Shown here piece by piece: positions 58,757-64,000 of a stretch of DNA of 64,000 nt (position 1 is its first letter; every line of letters begins with the position of its first letter). The notes under the pieces are model-generated. The model was not told the DNA's origin. It worked only from the letters and a program-made list of their open reading frames with translations, and made no database searches. Origin of the DNA: JAPPLB01 sp965218555 (GTDB lineage Bacteria; Acidobacteriota; Terriglobia; Bryobacterales; UBA6623); NCBI GenBank assembly GCA_965218555.1, contig OZ244625.1, forward strand, positions 2,666,001 through 2,730,000, given 5' to 3'. Made by a program: the position numbers and the translations under genes.

Positions 58757-59698
58757 TCACACGCCGACACGTATGATGCGCGCCGCGTTGTCGCGCAGGA
58801 TCTTTTTCAATGCCGTCTCATCCGGCGACAACCGCCTGAGGATGGCCAACGTGTTCGCACCGCTACAGCCTTCGCCCTGGCCATCGGAATCGCTGCAATC
58901 GCTGCCGTACAACAGCTTGTCCTGATGGCGCTCGATGAAACCCCGGGCGTGCTCTTCGTCGCGCGTCATCGAGTTCTGTCCCGAGCCGGCGGAGAGGTCG
59001 CCGTACATGTTCTCGTAGTCGCTCAGGTAGCGGTCGGAGATGCCGCCGGGCGTTACCGGCGTTTTCGGGTACATCACGGTCTGGTCGTGATTCTTGTCGA
59101 TGTTACCCCACCAGGTTTGCGCATGGCCGATGAAGTTCACCTTGGGGAACTTCTCGAGGATCTTATGGAAGCGCTCGATGTGGAAGTTGTAGGCCTCGTG
59201 CTGGAAGTGCAACAGGACCGGCACATCGAACACTTGCGCGATCGACGCCACCAGCTCGATGTGTTTCGAGTCACAGTCGACCGGAAACTTCTGCTCGCCG
59301 ATGCCGATGGCGCCCAACTTCAGATATTTCTCGAGCACTTCCCTCGTCTCGGGTATGTCGGGAAGCTCGTTCGCAAAGAACGCATACTCGTCCGGATGCT
59401 CCTGCACGAACGGATTGACGACCTCGTTCCCACCGGCCTCCGCCGCCAAGCCGTACTTGCGCCCGGCTGGGAGCATCACCGTCTTCGAGATCCCCATCGT
59501 CCGCTGATGGGCCAGCAGGGCATCCGCCTGCCGCCCCAAATAGGGCAAGTGCTGATGGATGTCGATGATCGGGTAGTCCCGCAACGCGGCTTCTTCCTTC
59601 TTTTCGGGAGCGGGAGGTTCTTCCCCGCCTCCGCAGGCAAGGTAAACGGTGGCTCCACTCGCGGCGGCCAGAAAGTGACGACGTGACAGGTGGGTCAT
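58757..59698 (-). CDS. amidohydrolase (Amidohydro_2), exported lipoprotein-like
   Basis: 313 residues from ATG 59698. The leader LSRRHFLAAASGATVYLACGG has a twin arginine and a possible lipobox Cys. Barrel motifs: IIDIHQHLPYLG (HxH), LLHFQHEAYN, KVNFIGHAQTWWGNI and KLLYGSDCSDSDG (metal Asp in GSD). All metal ligands appear present, unlike the homologue at 34503. Substrate unknown. Confidence 0.82.
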   Translation of the reverse strand: MTHLSRRHFLAAASGATVYLACGGGEEPPAPEKKEEAALRDYPIIDIHQHLPYLGRQADALLAHQRTMGISKTVMLPAGRKYGLAAEAGGNEVVNPFVQEHPDEYAFFANELPDIPETREVLEKYLKLGAIGIGEQKFPVDCDSKHIELVASIAQVFDVPVLLHFQHEAYNFHIERFHKILEKFPKVNFIGHAQTWWGNIDKNHDQTVMYPKTPVTPGGISDRYLSDYENMYGDLSAGSGQNSMTRDEEHARGFIERHQDKLLYGSDCSDSDGQGEGCSGANTLAILRRLSPDETALKKILRDNAARIIRVGV

Positions 59699-59948
59699 GG
59701 TTGTCCTATTCATCGGGGTAGATTATCGCATGGGCGAGAGCGTGGATCTCGAACAGATGGAAGAAGCCGATGCCGAATGCCGGTTTTGGATCGTTGCTCC
59801 AAGCCCGGCGACGGCTCCACCCATTCGTCCTGCTGCTAGCCAGCGGCGGATCTCACGTTCCAGGCTGCCCCAACCGAGTTGAGGTCCATCCCTCGCCTTC
59901 AGCTTCCAAAATAGCTCTCAGGTACAATTCCAATGAGGGGTTCTATAG

Positions 59949-60758
59949 ATGATGAAGATCGCCGAAGCTGGAATGGTATGGGCGTCAGCCGTATTACTGA
60001 CAGGAGTCATGCTTGGTCAGCAGATCGCTCCCTACGATTCATTCGCTACGCTTCCAGTCACCAAGTTTGGCAGCGTTAAGACGGGGAAGATCCTACCTCA
60101 CTTTGCTGCGGGAGGGGATGCGTGGCGTACCGAGTTCGAGATATTCAGCTTGGACAACGTGCCGGTACCCTTCCGCATGGAAGTGTTCGACGGGAATGGC
60201 CAGCCTCAGCAATTGGAGTTCATCGATCAGGACGGCCGAAGCCTGGGTATAAAAGACGTTTGGACAGGTACGGCCGAGGTAGGCACTCTCCGGCTTCAGA
60301 CTGCCACTGCTGGGCCAATCCGTCAGGGTTATATCGTTTTCGCCACCCCTGAGTCCCGTGACTTGGCAGTCAACGCTGTCATCACGAACATCGTAGGCAA
60401 TGTCCCACAGTTTCGAACCTCCGTGCCCGCACTCGGCCCATTCCAGGATCACATCAGGCTCGCCTTTTCAAACGCTCGTGGGTTTTTCAGTGGGATTGCG
60501 TACAAGGCCGAGGCTACACAGGCTCTCACCATCATTGCTCGACGATCTGACGGGAGCGAAATTTGCCGTAAGACAAAGCAGATCGAGGACAACCACTACG
60601 AGGCGTTCTTGCTACGCGATGAGATGCCATGTACCGACGGCCAGGAGGGACTAATCGAGCTGATCTCAGACTTTGTAGGGATTGTTGCGATTGGCCTGAA
60701 TTTCGACTCATCGTTGAGGATGTGGACGAGCCTGCCGTACGAAGTGTGCTGTTTCTGA
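59949..60758 (+). CDS. secreted beta-sandwich protein, unknown function
   Basis: 269 residues with a signal peptide (about 1-23, ending LTGVMLGQQ). LPHFAAGGDAWRTEFEIFSL and VPFRMEVFDGNGQPQQLEF resemble a surface beta-sandwich repeat (PHFA.GG.W.TE) common in secreted Acidobacteriota proteins; the second half (AFSNARGFFSGIAYKAEA) continues the fold. No catalytic motif. Ends in CCF. Confidence 0.55.
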   Translation: MMKIAEAGMVWASAVLLTGVMLGQQIAPYDSFATLPVTKFGSVKTGKILPHFAAGGDAWRTEFEIFSLDNVPVPFRMEVFDGNGQPQQLEFIDQDGRSLGIKDVWTGTAEVGTLRLQTATAGPIRQGYIVFATPESRDLAVNAVITNIVGNVPQFRTSVPALGPFQDHIRLAFSNARGFFSGIAYKAEATQALTIIARRSDGSEICRKTKQIEDNHYEAFLLRDEMPCTDGQEGLIELISDFVGIVAIGLNFDSSLRMWTSLPYEVCCF

Positions 60759-60923
60759 GGGCACGCTGTAAGATCGGCCTTGGCGATGATGAGCGGTAGG
60801 CTGCACAAGTGTCCGTGTGCCTGCGGGAATGGCGTTCAACGAGAGACACAAGGGGATTCGCCTTCGTCCGCCGTCCCGGAAGTGAGCTGCCTTTGTTCAC
60901 GATTCGCACACCGACATCGGGCT

Positions 60924-62111
60924 TCATGCGGCACTCCTGACCGCCGAGCCTACGAACCCGAGTTGCTCTTCGCGAAGCAACCCATAGTTGTAGAAAGTGC
61001 ACCCACCCGCGCCCGACTGCTTTGCCATGCTGACCTCCTTCTCCAACGGAGCAGCTTCCGCCATTCGTCCCGGCTGAGTCGAAACCATCACGATTCCGCC
61101 CTTGTTGATCGCACCTTCGATCTCCTGGACGCGGGCCTTACCTTCTTCCACGGACTTGAACGGACCTACGGTAACGCGGTCCAGAGAGCGGTTTACAGAA
61201 GGGCTGATGTCCGTTCTCTGCTGTGACTCACTCGTTGCCAATACGGACTGAATCTTAGCTCCGCCGTCGTGGATGATCTTCGCGATCCGTGTCCACAGTT
61301 CCGTCGTTTGTCTTCTCCGAAGATGCAGCCAGTCATTGAGACGTCCGTCGAAAGCCTCCTTGATCCAGGCCTCATCCACCGGCTTGCGGTCTTCCTCTGT
61401 GGGGAGACGCGCCAACCGCGGCCGTAGCCAGTTCGTTACCGACTTCTGGAACGCCGGGCCGTCAAAGCCTTCCTTGGTGCAGTACGCCACCGCTGCCGGA
61501 TTGAAATCCAATCCCATCAGAAACTGCACCCGATCGGTGATCTCCGACAGCACCTTGGGATTCCGAAATCCGTAGCTCCACCGCAGACGCGACAGAGACT
61601 CGACGTGCACCGCGGACGGCTTGTAAACCTGAACGATGTTCTCAGTCAGCGCGGCCAAGTACTCTTGAGCGTCGGGCGGGGCTGTGCTGAGTTGCGCGAG
61701 ATACGGATTGCCGAAAGCGTCGTGCTTGGCGAACTCAGGATACGTACGGGCCAAATAGTGGTTGTAGCAATAGACAATCCAGGCGCCGAACTTGAGTCCG
61801 CGCTTGTTGATCGCTTCGACAACCCGCTCGAAGTAGCCTTCCTGATCCACCACATCGCTCACATACGGACGGATGCGGGTGCGGGAAAACCGCTTGTAGT
61901 CCGGATGAAAGTAAACCGCCCCATCCTCGCCGTAATAAAGCGGCCGCGTCGGGTTGTGCGGCAGAAAGTACGTCGAAACGTGGTATGAGGGCGTGAGCAT
62001 CACTTCATCGCACTGCGCCATGTCGGCGATGCGGTTGAGTGAGCGGTCTAAGCCCTCGTCAGTGAGGTCCCAGGAATAGGTGTAGATCGAGGCAAGAAAG
62101 CTCTCAGGCAT
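60924..62111 (-). CDS. TIM-barrel glycoside-hydrolase-like protein
   Basis: 395 residues, no signal peptide. ASIYTYSWDLTDEGLDRSLN, VMLTPSYHVSTYFLPHNPTR, RGLKFGAWIVYCYNHYLART, AVHVESLSRLRWSYGF and a final GGCTFYNYGLLREEQLGFVG suggest a barrel of the type seen in uncharacterised glycosidase-like families; acidic catalytic residues cannot be fixed by eye. Function left open. Confidence 0.5.
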   Translation of the reverse strand: MPESFLASIYTYSWDLTDEGLDRSLNRIADMAQCDEVMLTPSYHVSTYFLPHNPTRPLYYGEDGAVYFHPDYKRFSRTRIRPYVSDVVDQEGYFERVVEAINKRGLKFGAWIVYCYNHYLARTYPEFAKHDAFGNPYLAQLSTAPPDAQEYLAALTENIVQVYKPSAVHVESLSRLRWSYGFRNPKVLSEITDRVQFLMGLDFNPAAVAYCTKEGFDGPAFQKSVTNWLRPRLARLPTEEDRKPVDEAWIKEAFDGRLNDWLHLRRRQTTELWTRIAKIIHDGGAKIQSVLATSESQQRTDISPSVNRSLDRVTVGPFKSVEEGKARVQEIEGAINKGGIVMVSTQPGRMAEAAPLEKEVSMAKQSGAGGCTFYNYGLLREEQLGFVGSAVRSAA

Positions 62112-62199
62112 GATTGAAGAATCCTCGGGCGGAGCTAAAGTCCATTGCCATCGTGATGCAATGGGTCACGGAATCGGGGTGATTGCTGGAAGGCAATTC

Positions 62200-62500
62200 C
62201 TCTAGCCTGGCCAATCAGCATGTCAAGCCGAGCGGCACTTCTCGAGTTTCCAGGCATTCGGCTTGAGTCATCGCATCGCCGGCTTCTCGATTCTCGAGCG
62301 CCGCTACTCGAGTGCGGCGGAGAATTGCCGGAGGTAGACTGGCGCCGGCGCCGGCTTGAACAGCGCGAAACCAACGATGGGCTCCGCTTTTTCGAAAAAG
62401 ACCGTCGCAAAGCCCTCACCCAACCATGCGGCCTTGCATTGCTGGAGATCAACTGCGTCGTGCGGTTGCGTTGCTCTTTATAGCGAAGAAGCTGTTCGTT
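62200..62500 (-). pseudogene. GNAT acetyltransferase remnant
   Basis: One frame ending TAG at 62304 reads AAWLGEGFATVFFEKAEPIV then GFALFKPAPAPVYLRQF, the central strands of a GNAT domain; where the acetyl-CoA loop (RRxGIG) should follow, the frame breaks, and a further helix-like piece (AMTQAECLETREVPLGL) is in another frame. The start is not identifiable. Decayed gene. Confidence 0.45.
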
Positions 62501-62609
62501 CATGAGCGCCGGCGGCGAATGGTTGTCTTGCGTGGAAAAGCGGCAAGTCATCACAACGAACCACACTCCCGGTTCAGCATACGGCTCGGTTTTGATTCCG
62601 TGTGGCACA

Positions 62610-64000
62610 ATGAATTCTACTCCCTCAAAGGGTTCGCCGAACAGCGCCGCCCTACCCCAGCCCAGTCAGCTTCCTGTGTTCCTCGTTCTCGCCCATCGTG
62701 TCCGCGACGCGGTCGCCGCGCACATTCGGCAACGCTATGACGCGGACATCTCCGTCGTCATCGAGCAGCCACGGCAATCCTCCTTTGGCGAACTCGCGCT
62801 GCCGGTCTGCTTTTCGCTGGCGAAGACGCTGAAGCGCGCCCCCCGCCAGATTGCCGAGGAGATGGTTGCCGAACTTCCGGCCATCGAGGGTATCGCCTCG
62901 TTCGAAGTCGCCGCCGGTGGTTACATCAATGCCCGCTTCGACCGCGGCGCCTATGGCGAGAGTCTCCTTCGCAAAGCCGCAACCGCTCCGGAATCAAGCA
63001 CCCCGAGAATCATCGTCGAGCACACCAACATCAATCCCAACAAGGCGGCGCACATCGGACACCTGCGCAACGCCGTCATGGGTGACACGCTCGTTCGCAT
63101 GCTTCGCCGGCTCGTTCACAACGTCGAAGTCCAGAACTACATCGATAACACCGGAGTGCAGGTCGCTGACGTCGTCGTGGGTTTCCACTTCCTCGAGAAG
63201 AAAACACCTGAGCAAGTGCAGACCCTGGTCGCGGACCGCGAGCTTCGCTTCGATTACCGCTGCTGGGACCTCTACGCCCGCACCTCGCAGCACTATAACG
63301 ACGAACCCGAATCTCTGGAGTGGCGCGCCGCAACCCTACACGCCATTGAATCCGACGAAGGCGAACTCGCTGAGACCGGCCGTATCGTCTCGAACGCCAT
63401 TGTCAACAAGCACCTCGACACGATGGGGCGCATCGGCGTCGAGTACGACGTCCTGCCGCGCGAGAGCGAGATTCTACATCTGCGCTTCTGGGATTCCGCC
63501 TTCGAGTTGCTCAAAGAGCAGGGTGCGGTCGTCCTCGAAACCGAGGGCAAGAACAAGGGTTGCTGGATCATGCCCGCCCGCCTGTTCCAAGAATCCCCAA
63601 AGACGACCCAGGACCCCAAGAAGAAGGGCTCCGCCGAGAAACAAACGGAAATCACGGAGGACCAGGATCAGGATAAGGTCATCGTCCGCTCGAACGGCAC
63701 CGTCACCTACGTCGGCAAAGACATTGCCTACCAGCTCTGGAAGTTCGGCCTGCTCGACAAGGACTTCCGCTACGCGCCCTTCCGCACCTACGCGGACGGC
63801 CGCGCCCTGTGGGCCTCCTCCGCCGGTGAAGGCGACGCGAGTGCGCCGCGCTTCGGACACGGCGCGAAAGTCTACAACGTCATCGACGTACGGCAGTCCT
63901 ACCTTCAGGACGTCGTCCGAGCCGGGCTGCGCTCCCTCGGCTTCGAGCAGCAGGCGCGCGACTCGATCCACTTCTCCTACGAGATGGTGGCGCTGACGCC
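62610..64000 (+). CDS. argS: arginyl-tRNA synthetase, N-terminal part
   Basis: 463 codons to the window edge, no stop yet. Charges tRNA-Arg. Class I signature VEHTNINPNKAAHIGHLRNA (HIGH, about 140), NYIDNTGVQVADVV, and the N-terminal ArgS additional domain (LPVCFSLAKTLKRAPRQIAE, GYINARFD). The stretch at about 333-350 (KTTQDPKKKGSAEKQTEITE) is a charged insertion before VTYVGKDIAYQLWKFG. Start ATG 62610 gives a Ser/Pro-rich first 20 residues; no clear ribosome site. Confidence 0.93.
   Translation, partial: MNSTPSKGSPNSAALPQPSQLPVFLVLAHRVRDAVAAHIRQRYDADISVVIEQPRQSSFGELALPVCFSLAKTLKRAPRQIAEEMVAELPAIEGIASFEVAAGGYINARFDRGAYGESLLRKAATAPESSTPRIIVEHTNINPNKAAHIGHLRNAVMGDTLVRMLRRLVHNVEVQNYIDNTGVQVADVVVGFHFLEKKTPEQVQTLVADRELRFDYRCWDLYARTSQHYNDEPESLEWRAATLHAIESDEGELAETGRIVSNAIVNKHLDTMGRIGVEYDVLPRESEILHLRFWDSAFELLKEQGAVVLETEGKNKGCWIMPARLFQESPKTTQDPKKKGSAEKQTEITEDQDQDKVIVRSNGTVTYVGKDIAYQLWKFGLLDKDFRYAPFRTYADGRALWASSAGEGDASAPRFGHGAKVYNVIDVRQSYLQDVVRAGLRSLGFEQQARDSIHFSYEMVALT

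Noticed and set aside
62135..62608. 157-codon minus-strand frame before argS
   Set aside because: Ser/Arg-rich shadow; another frame in the same stretch carries GNAT-like sequence.

Overview
The window is GC-rich bacterial chromosome from a diderm: it carries lptD, murA, uppP, ftsK and many secreted proteins with Tat-type (RRxFL) leaders. The mix of Tat-exported amidohydrolases, sugar isomerase/epimerase and Gfo/Idh/MocA proteins, a long GMP synthase, a HEAT-cyclophilin fusion and a MurNAc-salvage cluster suggests an Acidobacteriota-like organism (Bryobacterales/Solibacter type). Planctomycetes or Verrucomicrobia are less likely. This assignment is inference from gene content only.

Layout. 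1-14.2 kb is ordinary chromosome: nitrilase end, Fpg-type glycosylase, guaA, glycolate-oxidase-like FAD enzyme, NfeD-like protein, HEAT-cyclophilin, formamidase, sugar isomerase, an IS481-type element, DUF481 outer-membrane protein, MoaB, a broken SRPBCC gene and an SDR. A second SDR is cut off at about 14.74 kb, where a foreign accessory island begins.

The island (about 14.74-30.6 kb, up to lptD) holds: a cas-less type I-E-like CRISPR array; a noncoding stretch with two copies of a 26-bp-repeat plus GGTACC-hairpin module; a six-gene, partly overlapping run (MmeI-like DNA methylase, RelB/YafQ toxin-antitoxin, DExH helicase, GIY-YIG protein, DEDDh exonuclease); phage terminase remains; a PD-(D/E)XK-like protein; an AAA ATPase/RloB pair; a TIR-domain protein placed directly behind P2-type tail gene remains (gpU, gpD); and a lone CRISPR repeat inside a decayed second copy of the exonuclease/terminase junction. 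Three copies of a short helix-turn-helix coding segment separate the cassettes. The six-gene run is the best candidate for an undescribed defence system.

30.6-64 kb is chromosome again: lptD, a decayed IS630-type element, an amidohydrolase, a VapBC pair, then a cell-wall recycling block (murA-nagA-murQ on one strand, a beta-lactamase-like/NamZ fusion divergent to it, and an SSS transporter). After these come a TPR protein, two beta-propeller proteins, Bcp peroxiredoxin, a larA-like/uppP/ftsK gene run, a sulfite/nitrite reductase, Gfo/Idh/MocA and amidohydrolase proteins, and the start of argS at the right edge. Two dispersed repeat families (about 150 bp, two copies; about 180 bp, three copies) sit mainly against gene 3' ends in the chromosomal parts and are absent from the island. 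No tRNA, rRNA or cas gene was recognised.
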